64,000 nucleotides of DNA. It comes from Helicobacter canis. Lineage in GTDB: Bacteria > Campylobacterota > Campylobacteria > Campylobacterales > Helicobacteraceae. The notes beneath the pieces are model-generated. The model was not told the origin of the DNA. It worked only from the letters and a program-made list of their open reading frames with translations, and searched no databases. The DNA lies in the NCBI RefSeq assembly GCF_008693005.1, contig NZ_VXKE01000001.1, positions 1-64,000 of the forward strand, written 5' to 3'. The position numbers and the translations under genes are program-made. This document shows, in pieces, positions 17,394-26,119 of this stretch (its first letter is position 1; every line of letters starts with the position of its first letter).

Positions 17394-18863
17394 TCAAGTA
17401 TGATAAATGGGCTTTAGTGCTTCTACCCTAAGCTCGCTGTATGCTTCTTGCGCGCGCTTTTTGGGCGCAATGTCCAAAATCCCGCCGATAAAGATGGCGA
17501 TAATTATCACAGGAATCCCATAGCGCACATAATAAAACCAGCCCTTTAATAGCCAGAGCGGGGCTTTTGTGCCATTTGATAGCTCTTGGATAGCTTCTTC
17601 TCTTAGCACAAAGCCCACAAAAACACTTGCCCCAAGTGCTGTAAGGACAAAGAATATATTCCCACTAAGGAAGTCAAAGGTGTCAAACACACTCCTCCCC
17701 CAAAGCACCACATCTGCAAACACTGATGAGCTTAGTACGCAAGGGATATTCCCCAGCACAAACACACCCAAAAGCGTGTAGTTTATAGCCTTATTATGCG
17801 GGAGATGAAATTTCTCTTCTAAAATACTAATGATAACTTGATAAATAGTGATAGAAGTTGTAAGTGCTGCCACAAGCAGCAAGACAAAAAACACAACTGC
17901 AAAAATACTACCAAAGTGCATATGGGAAAATGCAATGGGTAAGACCTTAAACACAAGCGATGGACCAGAGTCAGGTGCTAGATTTGCACTAAAGAGCGAG
18001 GGGAAAATCATAAAGCCCGCTAGCACAGCTATAAGAGCATTGATCACGCCGGTAAAAAGAGAGGTTTTTACTAAATCTTCTTGCTTATCAAGATGAGAAG
18101 AGAGCGTAATCATCACGCCAAAGCCCAAAGATAGCGCGAAAAACACCTGCCCTATCACATACAAGAAAAGCTCCGCACTAAGCGCGCTAAAATCTGGCAC
18201 AAGGTAGAATCTAACTCCTTCCATAACACCATCTAGCGTGAGATTGCGCGCGACCATTAGCACAAGACAGAGCAGCAAAAGTGGCATAAGGTATTTGACT
18301 GAACGCTCAATCCCATCAATGACACCTTTACGCAAAATAAGCCAATTGATCGCCACAAACACAAAGGTAAAAAGGCTGATTTGCCACGGAGCATTTTGTA
18401 TATGCGCTTCATAAAATGCAATGGTTTGGGACTTTTGCAAAGGCGCGCTTACATCAAGCCCCCCGCTTACTAGCCCCAAGCCTTGCAAAATCCCTTGTGT
18501 AATATGCACGATATATGAGATCACCCAGCCACCAATCACCATATAATACGCCAGAATCCCAAATGCCCCAAGTGCGCCCATATAGCCAAAGACTCTCCAA
18601 AATCTAGCAATAGGCTTTTTAGATTCTAGTGTGCTGCCAAAAGCATCGACACAATTAGTATGCGCGCGCCTGCCTATGACATTTTCCACTAAGATGATAG
18701 GCACCCCCACAAAAAGCATCGCTAGCACAAACACAGCCACATACGCCCCGCCACCATACTCACCCACAAGATAAGGGAAACGCCAAGTCGCTCCAAAGCC
18801 TATGGTAGCACCAGCTACTGTTAAAATATAAGTCAATCGATTTGACCAAACCTGCCGCTTCAT
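17394..18863 (-). CDS. Neurotransmitter:sodium symporter (NSS) family amino-acid transporter
   Basis: A 489-residue, roughly 11-12-helix protein with the NSS TM1 signature GATIGFGATWRFPYLVGEYGGGAY. The usual GLGN before the WRFPYL is GFGA here, so the conserved Asn that helps bind sodium in LeuT-type proteins is not at its place. The rest (IILVENVIGRR, VYQVIISILEEKF-like helix) fits bacterial NSS members such as those next to each other in H. pylori. AAGGAG lies four to five bases before the ATG. Its stop is 17 bases from putA, so proline or a related amino acid is the likely substrate; this is inferred from the context. H. pylori instead has a SSS-family PutP beside putA. Confidence 0.9.
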   Translation of the reverse strand: MKRQVWSNRLTYILTVAGATIGFGATWRFPYLVGEYGGGAYVAVFVLAMLFVGVPIILVENVIGRRAHTNCVDAFGSTLESKKPIARFWRVFGYMGALGAFGILAYYMVIGGWVISYIVHITQGILQGLGLVSGGLDVSAPLQKSQTIAFYEAHIQNAPWQISLFTFVFVAINWLILRKGVIDGIERSVKYLMPLLLLCLVLMVARNLTLDGVMEGVRFYLVPDFSALSAELFLYVIGQVFFALSLGFGVMITLSSHLDKQEDLVKTSLFTGVINALIAVLAGFMIFPSLFSANLAPDSGPSLVFKVLPIAFSHMHFGSIFAVVFFVLLLVAALTTSITIYQVIISILEEKFHLPHNKAINYTLLGVFVLGNIPCVLSSSVFADVVLWGRSVFDTFDFLSGNIFFVLTALGASVFVGFVLREEAIQELSNGTKAPLWLLKGWFYYVRYGIPVIIIAIFIGGILDIAPKKRAQEAYSELRVEALKPIYHT

Positions 18864-18944
18864 TTTGCACTCCTTGAGCTACAATTATCGCGGTATTCTA
18901 CTTGGTTTAAGCTTTTATTTTTATTGTATCTGCGATATTCCAAA

Positions 18945-18953
18945 TGCTATAAT
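18945..18953 (+). promoter_or_regulatory. Extended -10 promoter of xerH
   Basis: TGCTATAAT (hexamer 18948-18953) sits 32 bases before the xerH ATG in a 122-bp divergent gap. The T-rich stretch upstream (TTTTATTTTTATTG) is typical of Helicobacter housekeeping promoters that lack a -35. Confidence 0.6.
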
Positions 18954-18985
18954 GCGCAAATCCACTATACCACATAAGGCAGTAT

Positions 18986-20059
18986 ATGACCTACCCCTTG
19001 CAGTCTCGCTCCACGCTTTTGGGTAATTATGTCTTTTGGCTTGGGAAGTTCTTTATCCACAAAATCACCACACTCTCTAATCGCCATATCCACGACTCAA
19101 GCACTCTAAGCAAAAGTCTAGATTCTATCCGCGATGCGACAAATCTCGATGATCTAACAGAATCTATAAAGCAAGCTAGAAATAGCGGTATGACAGGGAT
19201 CAATACCTATGCCTTGCCGCTCTTGCGACTTGGGAGATTTTTGCAGGACTCTAGGGTGAGAGATTTAGAAGAGATTGATGAAGTCTTTTTAGCAGAGTTT
19301 ATCACGCTAAGCACTGCAAGGCTCTCTAATGCCACCAAGCGCAACTATCGCATCGCTTTAATTGGATTCTTTGGCTTTATTGATAAGCACAATGAAGATG
19401 AAACTGGAAAGTCTTATATCTTTAATATCGAGCTAAAAAACCTAGCTGGCACTCGTGGCAAAAGTGGCGTCAAACTTCCAACATTTTTAAAGACTGATGA
19501 GCTAGAGCAGTTTCTCCACTCTATTGATACCACACCCCTGCCTGCTAAAACCCAAGCTAGAGATCGCTTGATCGTCAAGTTTATCATCTACACTGGAATC
19601 CGCGTAAGCGAGGCGATCAACCTCCAAGCTCAAAAGGTAATCCAAGAAAACGATGTCTATATGCTCACCATTCAAGGCAAGGGTGATAAATACCGCGTGG
19701 TGATGATTAAGTCTTCTCATATTGCGCAGCTTTTACACAGCTGGCTTACCCTACGCGAAGAAATCCCAAATATCCAAAACAACTTACTTTTTTGCAATAA
19801 AAATGGCAAGCCACTAAGCCAGCCCTATGTCTATGGGATTGTGCGTAAAATCCTGCTAAATATCGGTATTAAAAAAGAAAAAATGGGCGCGCATATGCTA
19901 CGACACTCCTTTGCTACTTTACTCTATCAAAAGCACAAAGACTTAGTCCTAGTCCAAGAAGCCCTAGGGCACGCAGATTTAAATACAAGTAGAATCTATA
20001 CGCATTTTGACAAAGACAGGCTCATAAAAGCAGCAGACCTTATGGACTCTTTACACTAG
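18986..20059 (+). CDS. xerH: Tyrosine recombinase XerH
   Basis: XerH is the single recombinase that resolves chromosome dimers at the difH site in Helicobacter, in place of XerC/XerD. At 357 residues it has the XerH length. After the SAM-like DNA-binding N domain come the catalytic Arg in TGIRVSEAINL (about residue 205), the beta-hairpin Lys (IQGKGDKYRVV), HMLRHSFATLL (about 301-311), the second His in LGHADLNTSRIYTHF and the nucleophile Tyr338. AAGG precedes the ATG. The 3' end overlaps convergent ogt by 20 bases. I could not identify a difH site nearby with confidence. Confidence 0.95.
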   Translation: MTYPLQSRSTLLGNYVFWLGKFFIHKITTLSNRHIHDSSTLSKSLDSIRDATNLDDLTESIKQARNSGMTGINTYALPLLRLGRFLQDSRVRDLEEIDEVFLAEFITLSTARLSNATKRNYRIALIGFFGFIDKHNEDETGKSYIFNIELKNLAGTRGKSGVKLPTFLKTDELEQFLHSIDTTPLPAKTQARDRLIVKFIIYTGIRVSEAINLQAQKVIQENDVYMLTIQGKGDKYRVVMIKSSHIAQLLHSWLTLREEIPNIQNNLLFCNKNGKPLSQPYVYGIVRKILLNIGIKKEKMGAHMLRHSFATLLYQKHKDLVLVQEALGHADLNTSRIYTHFDKDRLIKAADLMDSLH

Positions 20060-20588
20060 ATTCTAGCAGGAGCAATGCCTGCTTTCTTGCAAGCCCACCA
20101 GCATAGCCTTTAAGCGAGCCATCTTTGCCTATGACCCTATGGCAGGGGATAAAGATTGATAAAGGATTTTTGCCTATGGCTTTGGCAACTTGGCGCGTGA
20201 GATTGCAAGCATCAAGCTCTGTCCTAGCAAGTGCTTGGGCAATTTGGCTATATGAGCGCGTTTGTCCATAGGGGATTTGAGACAAAGCTTGATAGAGTCG
20301 CAGCGCAAAAGGACTGCCATAGAGCGAAAGTGGCGGCAAGCAAGGCAAAGGCTCTTTGGCAAAGTAGCAGTGCAAATACTGCCTAGCTTGCATAAGGATA
20401 GCGCGCTGCTTGCTAGAGCTAGAATCTAGGCTAGATTCTAGCTCCACACAATGCAAGGCAGAGTTGCCAATCATCGCAAAATGCGATTGATTAGCAAACC
20501 ACAGCCCACACAGCCCATTTTCATCACTAGCTAGCAGTATCTGCCCAAATGGCTCTGCTGCCATAAAATGCGCGCTAAAGTAGCGCAT
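20040..20588 (-). CDS. ogt: Methylated-DNA-protein cysteine methyltransferase
   Basis: Suicide repair enzyme for O6-methylguanine. The 182-residue sequence has the catalytic PCHRVIGKDGSLKGYAGGL block (acceptor Cys in IPCHRV) and the helix-turn-helix region with QIPYGQTRSYSQIAQAL. The N-terminal domain is short and of the Ogt type. Two TAGATTCTA-type copies near 20430 encode the ESSLDSSSSK linker. Its 3' end overlaps convergent xerH, and the stop of hisG lies just upstream of its start region. Confidence 0.94.
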   Translation of the reverse strand: MRYFSAHFMAAEPFGQILLASDENGLCGLWFANQSHFAMIGNSALHCVELESSLDSSSSKQRAILMQARQYLHCYFAKEPLPCLPPLSLYGSPFALRLYQALSQIPYGQTRSYSQIAQALARTELDACNLTRQVAKAIGKNPLSIFIPCHRVIGKDGSLKGYAGGLARKQALLLLESSVKSP

Positions 20589-20590
20589 AT

Positions 20591-21217
20591 TTACAGCGCA
20601 CCCCTAGAATCTAAGCATTGCTCTAATTGCGCACAAAGAGCTAGAATCTGTGTCTTCTTCGCATAAAAACTATTGGCATTAGCGATTAAGTGCGCACTTG
20701 AGTGCAGAATCGTTTCTACTTCAACGAGATTATTTTGGCGCATTGTATCGCCTGTTTCTACAATATCAACTATCCCATCTGCTAGCCCCACAAGCGGAGC
20801 TAGCTCGATAGAGCCATAAAGCTTGATGATCTCAATGGGGATTGCCTTTTGTGAGAAGTGATTAAGCGTAATATTGGGCATTTTTGTGGCGATTTTGATC
20901 TTTGGCTGGAGATAGTCGATGGGCGTGTCCCTATGCTCGCCGACAATGACACGGCATTTGCCAATTCCCAAGTCAAGCAAGCGCACAACATTGCAAGGCT
21001 GCTCTTGCAGCACATCAAGCCCTACAACCCCAATATCTGCTGCTTGGTGATAAACATAGGTAGCGACATCTTGCGAGCGCACTAGCATAAAGCAAAACTC
21101 CCCTTTTTGCAAGATTAGCTTCCTATCATCAAAGGCAAATTCCTCGCCAAATACTTTGGAGAAAACTTGCAAGGTATCTTTAGCTATACGACCTTTTGGC
21201 AGGGCTATGGTGATCAC
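20591..21217 (-). CDS. hisG: ATP phosphoribosyltransferase, short form (HisG)
   Basis: HisG catalyses the first step of histidine synthesis, joining ATP and PRPP. At 208 residues it is the short form, which lacks the C-terminal regulatory domain and needs HisZ for activity and feedback control. Markers are IALPKGRIAKD at the start, YVYHQAADIGVVGLDVL and GLADGIVDIVETGDTMRQNNL. The matching hisZ is in this window at 51.5 kb. The start overlaps the end of coaX by four bases. Confidence 0.96.
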   Translation of the reverse strand: MITIALPKGRIAKDTLQVFSKVFGEEFAFDDRKLILQKGEFCFMLVRSQDVATYVYHQAADIGVVGLDVLQEQPCNVVRLLDLGIGKCRVIVGEHRDTPIDYLQPKIKIATKMPNITLNHFSQKAIPIEIIKLYGSIELAPLVGLADGIVDIVETGDTMRQNNLVEVETILHSSAHLIANANSFYAKKTQILALCAQLEQCLDSRGAL

Positions 21218-21897
21218 TTTTGCTCCTTTGCTTGTGTGTCTTGCTGCTCTTGTATGCCTTGCTGCTTGCGCCGCTTTTGTAAGGCTTTTTCAATCGATAT
21301 GCGCATACCACGGAAAACAAGCGTCTCATCATAGATCGCTTGGGCAAAAAACTTCGCTAGATACTTGCCATCACCCCCGGTGAAATACGCCTTTTTGCTG
21401 CCGATGGTATTTTGTATAGTTAGAATCGTGCTTTTTAGCACACCATAGCCAATGGCGTCTTTGGTATTGTTAGGCAAAACATTGGGCTCTAGCCCGAAGT
21501 TGATTTGCCCCTGCAGGGCTGGAGAGATTCTCGCATAGGAGTTAATGATCTCATTAAACCCCGGGAGAATGTAGCCACCTTGGTGCTTACCACCACTCAT
21601 CACATCAATAGTAATAGCACTGCCCACATCTACAACCACCCCATCATCGACACATAAGCACGCTGCCTTTCTATCCACGCCTAAACCTTTGTATTGCGTG
21701 GGAAGGTGGATTATGGATTCTAGGTCATAGGTTGTTTTAAAAGTCTTATTCAGTAGCTTTTCATGCTGGGCATTCACACTAATATAGTAGATCTCTTGGC
21801 TAAACATACTCTTGTGCAAAGACTTTGGCAAAATATGAGAAATTTTGCCATTATCCCAAAAGTGAAAATGTGTATTGCCAATATCACAAAGCAGCAT
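21214..21897 (-). CDS. coaX: Type III pantothenate kinase
   Basis: CoaX phosphorylates pantothenate in CoA synthesis and is not inhibited by CoA. The 227-residue sequence begins with the acidic nucleotide-binding DIGNTHFHFW, followed by GLGVDRKAACL and VDVGSAITIDVMSGGKHQGGYILPG, the three hallmark motifs. Its C terminus is a short Gln-rich tail (KRRKQQGIQEQQDTQAKEQK region). The start overlaps the stop of the upstream lipoprotein gene by one base. The coaX-lipoprotein-membrane protein-dut-greA order matches H. pylori HP0862-HP0866. Confidence 0.95.
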   Translation of the reverse strand: MLLCDIGNTHFHFWDNGKISHILPKSLHKSMFSQEIYYISVNAQHEKLLNKTFKTTYDLESIIHLPTQYKGLGVDRKAACLCVDDGVVVDVGSAITIDVMSGGKHQGGYILPGFNEIINSYARISPALQGQINFGLEPNVLPNNTKDAIGYGVLKSTILTIQNTIGSKKAYFTGGDGKYLAKFFAQAIYDETLVFRGMRISIEKALQKRRKQQGIQEQQDTQAKEQK

Positions 21898-23033
21898 TAG
21901 CGCAATCTCTCAAAGTCGTAATAGTATTTATTGTAGTAAAACACGCTATTGCTATAGAAGTTAAGCTTATTAGGCGGAGTCCTGCCAAAGGTATCTTGCG
22001 TTTTATAAACTTTATGCGAGAAGTCCTTAAGCCCCACAGCTATGACATAGCCCCCGTGTGTCTCAAAGGTGTAAAGTGTGTCGTTTGCTATGGCTATGCC
22101 TTCTAACTTGGCGTAAGTGAATTTCTCTGTATTGATAGGTCGCAAGGTGTGATCAAGCTGGGCTAGCATACCATCTGGGGTAAGCACATACAAATAGCCC
22201 TTATAAAAAAGCGCGTCTTTAATGGACTCATTGTAGCTAAACTCCTGCCCCGATACGATACTTATGAGCTTTTTGGGCGTAGCAGCAAAAATCCTTGAAT
22301 CATCGCCATAGAGATAAATGACATTATTAAAAAACTTTTCACTAGAGATGATGATGTTGCGCTCTGGGGTGAAGGTCTTTGTGCTTACAATGAGTAGCCT
22401 CCCATCAAGCGTGGGAAAGACTACAAGAGACTCTAGGAAAAGTGGTGCGGCAATTAGCTCATTGACCGCTAGCACTGATGAGCCTTTGTGTGAGAATTTA
22501 GGCTCTTGTGCTGGGGCATTTATATCAAAAATACTCATAGAATTATCACTGCCAATAAGTGCCAAGAGACTGCCCTTAATGCTCGCGCTTAGTGCGCACA
22601 TAGTCGTTTTTATCTCTAGCTCATCTTGGGAGCAGGCTGTATTTTGCTCTTTAATGGAGCAAGTTTGATTGCCAAAGGCTTGCTCATCAAGCACGCTTGT
22701 GCGCACAAGATAGACACTCTCGCACCCTTTGGCAAAGATATAATACCCCCCAGACTCTCCAAGAAAACGCGCCTTTTTTGGGATTTTGGCATTGTAGGGG
22801 ATAATGCCATCTCGCGTGATAAGCGAGCCATCTTTAAGCATAGCACCATAGCGATTGTTAGCAGCAATGGGGCTAGAAAATGAGCGATCAAATATCAATG
22901 TATCGTGCGCTTGCTCTGGTGTGTAGTATTTCTTAGACCCACACCCAAGCAGTAAAAAACTCGCCATACAAGCGCAAGTAAGCCATAGCACAAATCTATG
23001 TAATGTAGATAGTGCAGACTTCTGCGCGATCAT
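21897..23033 (-). CDS. Lipoprotein with a beta-propeller-like repeat pattern
   Basis: A 378-residue lipoprotein. The signal segment ends in the lipobox SFLLLGC with Cys31 as lipidation site. The rest is beta-rich with recurring short strands such as LLALIGSDNSMSIFDINA, LVVFPTLDGRLLIVST, RIFAATPKKLISIVSG and LYVLTPDGMLAQLD, which look like blades of a propeller. It corresponds by position to H. pylori HP0863, a protein of unknown function. The start codon overlaps the stop of the upstream gene by one base, and its own stop overlaps coaX. A scaffold role in the envelope would be consistent, but unproven. Confidence 0.82.
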   Translation of the reverse strand: MIAQKSALSTLHRFVLWLTCACMASFLLLGCGSKKYYTPEQAHDTLIFDRSFSSPIAANNRYGAMLKDGSLITRDGIIPYNAKIPKKARFLGESGGYYIFAKGCESVYLVRTSVLDEQAFGNQTCSIKEQNTACSQDELEIKTTMCALSASIKGSLLALIGSDNSMSIFDINAPAQEPKFSHKGSSVLAVNELIAAPLFLESLVVFPTLDGRLLIVSTKTFTPERNIIISSEKFFNNVIYLYGDDSRIFAATPKKLISIVSGQEFSYNESIKDALFYKGYLYVLTPDGMLAQLDHTLRPINTEKFTYAKLEGIAIANDTLYTFETHGGYVIAVGLKDFSHKVYKTQDTFGRTPPNKLNFYSNSVFYYNKYYYDFERLR

Positions 23034-23716
23034 TATTGAGCCTTAGTAGTATTTGTAGAATCTACTTGGGAAGCATCAGCAGGAGATTGCACCTCTGTAA
23101 TGGTAAGCGCATCTGCTAGTGGGTGGGCGATAATCCCATAATGCTTCATTTGCATAGCGATCCCATATAGCCCAGAATCCGGCTTAATCACATCAAGCTT
23201 AGCTCGTGCTTCTTGAATCTTATCTTCTTGCAAAAGCAAGTAAGCTTGCTGGATAGCAGCTAGATCCGCTAGCTCTCCGCTAATCTTATCAAGACCCTGC
23301 TGCTTAAGGCTGGCTAGATCATAGCTAGCTAGCTCCTTTACCAAGGGGTTTGAAGAGCTGGCTAACTCTTGTAAGATAGATTCTGCACCTTGTGTCAAAT
23401 CTAAGCGAGAGAGCTGGTAGAGATCATAAAGCCCCCTTGCCTGCTCTTTTAGCTGATTTTGCAAAAGCTCATTATCTGGATTTTGCAAAAGCTCATCATA
23501 AAGCGCGCTGATTTTTTGCGCGCGATTTTCTTGCATAGTGTTATAGATAGCAACATACCCAAGCCACACTAGCACCACTACCACCAAAGCAATGAGATAG
23601 TATTTATACTTCTTTACAAAATACTCAAGCTTAAAGGCACTCTCTAAAAGCTTTTCATCTTGCTGAAATTCTTGCTTGATTGCTGTGAGTATCTGCTTAT
23701 CACCGCCTTTTGCCAT
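23033..23716 (-). CDS. Inner-membrane TPR-like protein (YfgM-type)
   Basis: A 227-residue protein with a short cytoplasmic N terminus, one membrane helix (YYLIALVVVVLVWLGYVAI, about residues 38-56) and a helical periplasmic part with an ALYDELLQNPDNELLQNQL repeat, suggesting a tetratricopeptide solenoid like YfgM. YfgM and relatives assist envelope protein folding. It equals the position of H. pylori HP0864. The adjacent lipoprotein gene starts in the last codon, so the two products may act together. Confidence 0.78.
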   Translation of the reverse strand: MAKGGDKQILTAIKQEFQQDEKLLESAFKLEYFVKKYKYYLIALVVVVLVWLGYVAIYNTMQENRAQKISALYDELLQNPDNELLQNQLKEQARGLYDLYQLSRLDLTQGAESILQELASSSNPLVKELASYDLASLKQQGLDKISGELADLAAIQQAYLLLQEDKIQEARAKLDVIKPDSGLYGIAMQMKHYGIIAHPLADALTITEVQSPADASQVDSTNTTKAQ

Positions 23717-23725
23717 AGATTCTCC

Positions 23726-24187
23726 TTATGGATTAGTGTTTGTTTGTGCAATCCCACTTGAGCCAAAGCCCTTGTCCCCACGCTCAGTATGCGTAAGTGT
23801 GGAGACTTCTTCAAATGCCACTTGCACAATGGGCGCGACCACACCTTGCGCTATGCGATCACCTTCATTGATAGTGAAGTCTTCTTTAGCGTGGTTGATT
23901 AAAATCACCATAATTTCCCCACGATAATCACTATCAATAGTGCCGGGTGTGTTTAGCACAGAAATGCTATGCTTTAGTGCAAGCCCGCTGCGAGGGCGCA
24001 CTTGCAGCTCTAGCCCCCGCTCCATCTCCACAGCAATCCCCGTGCGCACCACCCCAACACCACCTGCAGGAATGGTGCTAGATTCTAGTGCGTGGAAGTC
24101 AAACCCAGAAGATCCTACACTTTGGTAGGCTGGGACTATGGCTTGTGGGTGGAGCTTTTGTATTTTTAGCGTTGTTTGTAGGCTCAT
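23726..24187 (-). CDS. dut: Deoxyuridine triphosphatase
   Basis: Dut hydrolyses dUTP to dUMP, keeping uracil out of DNA and supplying dTMP synthesis. The 153-residue trimeric-type enzyme has motif 1 (GSSGFDFHA), motif 2 (RPRSGLA), motif 3 (NTPGTIDSDYRGEI), motif 4 (GDRIAQGV) and the C-terminal motif 5 read RGDKGFGSSG. All are intact. It lies between the TPR-like gene and greA on the minus strand. Confidence 0.97.
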   Translation of the reverse strand: MSLQTTLKIQKLHPQAIVPAYQSVGSSGFDFHALESSTIPAGGVGVVRTGIAVEMERGLELQVRPRSGLALKHSISVLNTPGTIDSDYRGEIMVILINHAKEDFTINEGDRIAQGVVAPIVQVAFEEVSTLTHTERGDKGFGSSGIAQTNTNP

Positions 24188-24214
24188 TGCTATCCTTCAA
24201 GAAGTTAATTAGAC

Positions 24215-24700
24215 TTACACTTCAAAAACAATTGGCTTGTAGTGGATTTTGACGATCTCAAACTCACACTCTCCACGCGGCAGGTTGATTAGCACTTCTT
24301 CGCCTTCTTCTTTACCAATGAGTGCTTTTGCTATCGGTGAGCCATAGGAGATAAGCCCCTTTGATGTATCGCTTTCAATGCTACCTACAATTGTGTAGGT
24401 CAGTCGCTTTTGCGTATCTAGGTCGATAATTTCAACCGTGCTGCCAAAGCTGACTTTATCGTGTGGCAGGATAGATGGGTCAATCACTTGGGCATTAGCA
24501 AGCATAGTGCTTAGATCTTTAATCCTTGCATCAATGAAGAGCTGCCGCTCCTTTGCCGCGTGATACTCGGCATTTTCTTTTAAATCGCCGTGCTCTCTAG
24601 CTATATCGATTTCTTTGACAATCTTTGGTCGCTCGACTTCTTTAAGTTGCTTTAGTTCTTTAGTGATCTTCTCATAGCCATATTGACTGATAGGTTCCAT
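24215..24700 (-). CDS. greA: Transcription elongation factor GreA
   Basis: GreA rescues backtracked RNA polymerase by stimulating transcript cleavage. The 161-residue sequence has the N-terminal coiled coil with the acidic tip (REHGDLKENAEYHAAKE) and the C-terminal globular domain (GSIESDTSKGLISYGSPIAKALIGKEEGEE). I chose the ATG at 24700, seven bases after AGGAG; a GTG six bases upstream lies too close to that site. A probable -10 TATTAT lies at 24723-24728. Confidence 0.96.
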   Translation of the reverse strand: MEPISQYGYEKITKELKQLKEVERPKIVKEIDIAREHGDLKENAEYHAAKERQLFIDARIKDLSTMLANAQVIDPSILPHDKVSFGSTVEIIDLDTQKRLTYTIVGSIESDTSKGLISYGSPIAKALIGKEEGEEVLINLPRGECEFEIVKIHYKPIVFEV

Positions 24701-24722
24701 ATCCACACTCCTAAAAGCTGCA

Positions 24723-24728
24723 ATAATA
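24723..24728 (-). promoter_or_regulatory. -10 box of greA
   Basis: TATTAT on the minus strand, 23 bases before the greA ATG in the 57-bp gap after radA. The upstream stretch is T-rich (GGAATTTTTGG). Confidence 0.45.
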
Positions 24729-24757
24729 CCAAAAATTCCTTAAACTGCTTTTGTGGG

Positions 24758-26119
24758 CTACATCCACTCTAGGATCTTGCTTACTTCATCAGCTTCAAAG
24801 CATTTCACGCCCTCAAAGTGGCTTTTTGGCTTTTTGGCTAGGATAACTTTATCAAACCCATAGCTTTGTAGCTCTTTGATACGCATATCAATATTGCTCA
24901 CTTCTCGTATATCACCCACAAGCGAGACTTCACCGATAAATGCTGTGCTAGCATTGAGCGCGCGATTGCGAAAGCTTGAGATAATACACGCCAGCACGCA
25001 TAGATCTGCACTAGGCTCACTGATTTTAATCCCGCCTGCTACATTGATAAATACATCATACCGCCCCAAAGGTAGCTCCAGCTTACGCTCTAGCAAGGCT
25101 AGGAGCATATTTAAGCGGTTGGCTTCAAAGCCCGTGCTCTGCCTGCGTGGATTCCCATAGCTCTCACTCACAAGTGCTTGGACTTCTATCACTAAGGCGC
25201 GCGAGCCTTCTAACACGACACTTACAGCACTACCTGCAGTGCTTGCGCGCTTTTGGAAAAAGAGCTTTGAGGCATTTTTCGCACTATTGAGCCCGCCTTG
25301 ACTCATTTCAAAAATCCCTATCTCGCTTGTCGTGCCAAAGCGGTTTTTAAACCCGCGCAAAATCCTAAGCTCCCTGCTTGGATCACCTTCAAAATACAGC
25401 ACGCAATCAACCATATGCTCCAAGATTCTAGGTCCAGCAATCGCACCATCTTTAGTAATATGCCCGATGATGATTATGGCGATGTTTTGCTCTTTAGCCA
25501 AGCGCATAAGCTCAAAGGTAATCTCACGCACCTGACTTACAGAGCCCGGGGCTGAGGAGAGAGCTGGGGCATAGATAGTTTGGATAGAATCAATAATACA
25601 CAGGCGATAAGGGCTAGATTTTTGCGCCCTTGTAGAATCCACTAAAGCTTGCTTGATTACATCAAGATTGATTTCACTAAGCAGGAATAGCCTTTCACTT
25701 AGCGCGCCTAGTCGCTCTGCGCGCAAGCGGATTTGCCCAGCACTTTCTTCACCGCTAACATACAGCACTTGCGCGCCATTTTGCGCTAAAGATCCAGCAA
25801 CCTTAAGCAGCAAAGTCGATTTGCCAACGCCCGGATTCCCGCCGATGAGATAAAGCCCGCCGGGCACGATCCCCCCACCTAGCACGATGTCAAGCTCTTC
25901 TTGATAGGAGCTAAAAAAGCTATGCTTATCAGCGGCTACTTCTGTTATCGCGCGGGGGGTGGATTCTTTGCTTTTGCTGGCTTGTTGTAGAATCTGCTTT
26001 TGCGTATCTGTTAGCTCAAGGAGACTATCCCAGCTATTACACTCTGGGCATTTGCCTAGCCATTTTGTCGTAGTGTAGCCACAATGCTGACATTCAAAAA
26101 GCTGGGATTTTTTCGCCAT
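24758..26119 (-). CDS. radA: DNA repair protein RadA
   Basis: RadA is a RecA-like helicase that drives branch migration in recombination. The N-terminal zinc finger is CQHCGYTTTKWLGKCPEC, followed by Walker A GGNPGVGKST (about residues 91-100), the RadA-specific KNRFG motif (RGFKNRFGTTSEIGIFEM) and a C-terminal Lon-protease-like domain. At 453 residues it is full length. The start codon overlaps the stop of ftsY by one base. Confidence 0.96.
   Translation of the reverse strand: MAKKSQLFECQHCGYTTTKWLGKCPECNSWDSLLELTDTQKQILQQASKSKESTPRAITEVAADKHSFFSSYQEELDIVLGGGIVPGGLYLIGGNPGVGKSTLLLKVAGSLAQNGAQVLYVSGEESAGQIRLRAERLGALSERLFLLSEINLDVIKQALVDSTRAQKSSPYRLCIIDSIQTIYAPALSSAPGSVSQVREITFELMRLAKEQNIAIIIIGHITKDGAIAGPRILEHMVDCVLYFEGDPSRELRILRGFKNRFGTTSEIGIFEMSQGGLNSAKNASKLFFQKRASTAGSAVSVVLEGSRALVIEVQALVSESYGNPRRQSTGFEANRLNMLLALLERKLELPLGRYDVFINVAGGIKISEPSADLCVLACIISSFRNRALNASTAFIGEVSLVGDIREVSNIDMRIKELQSYGFDKVILAKKPKSHFEGVKCFEADEVSKILEWM

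Noticed and set aside
18864..18985. difH site next to xerH
   Set aside because: I expected a palindromic site near the recombinase gene but could not identify arms with confidence in this gap.
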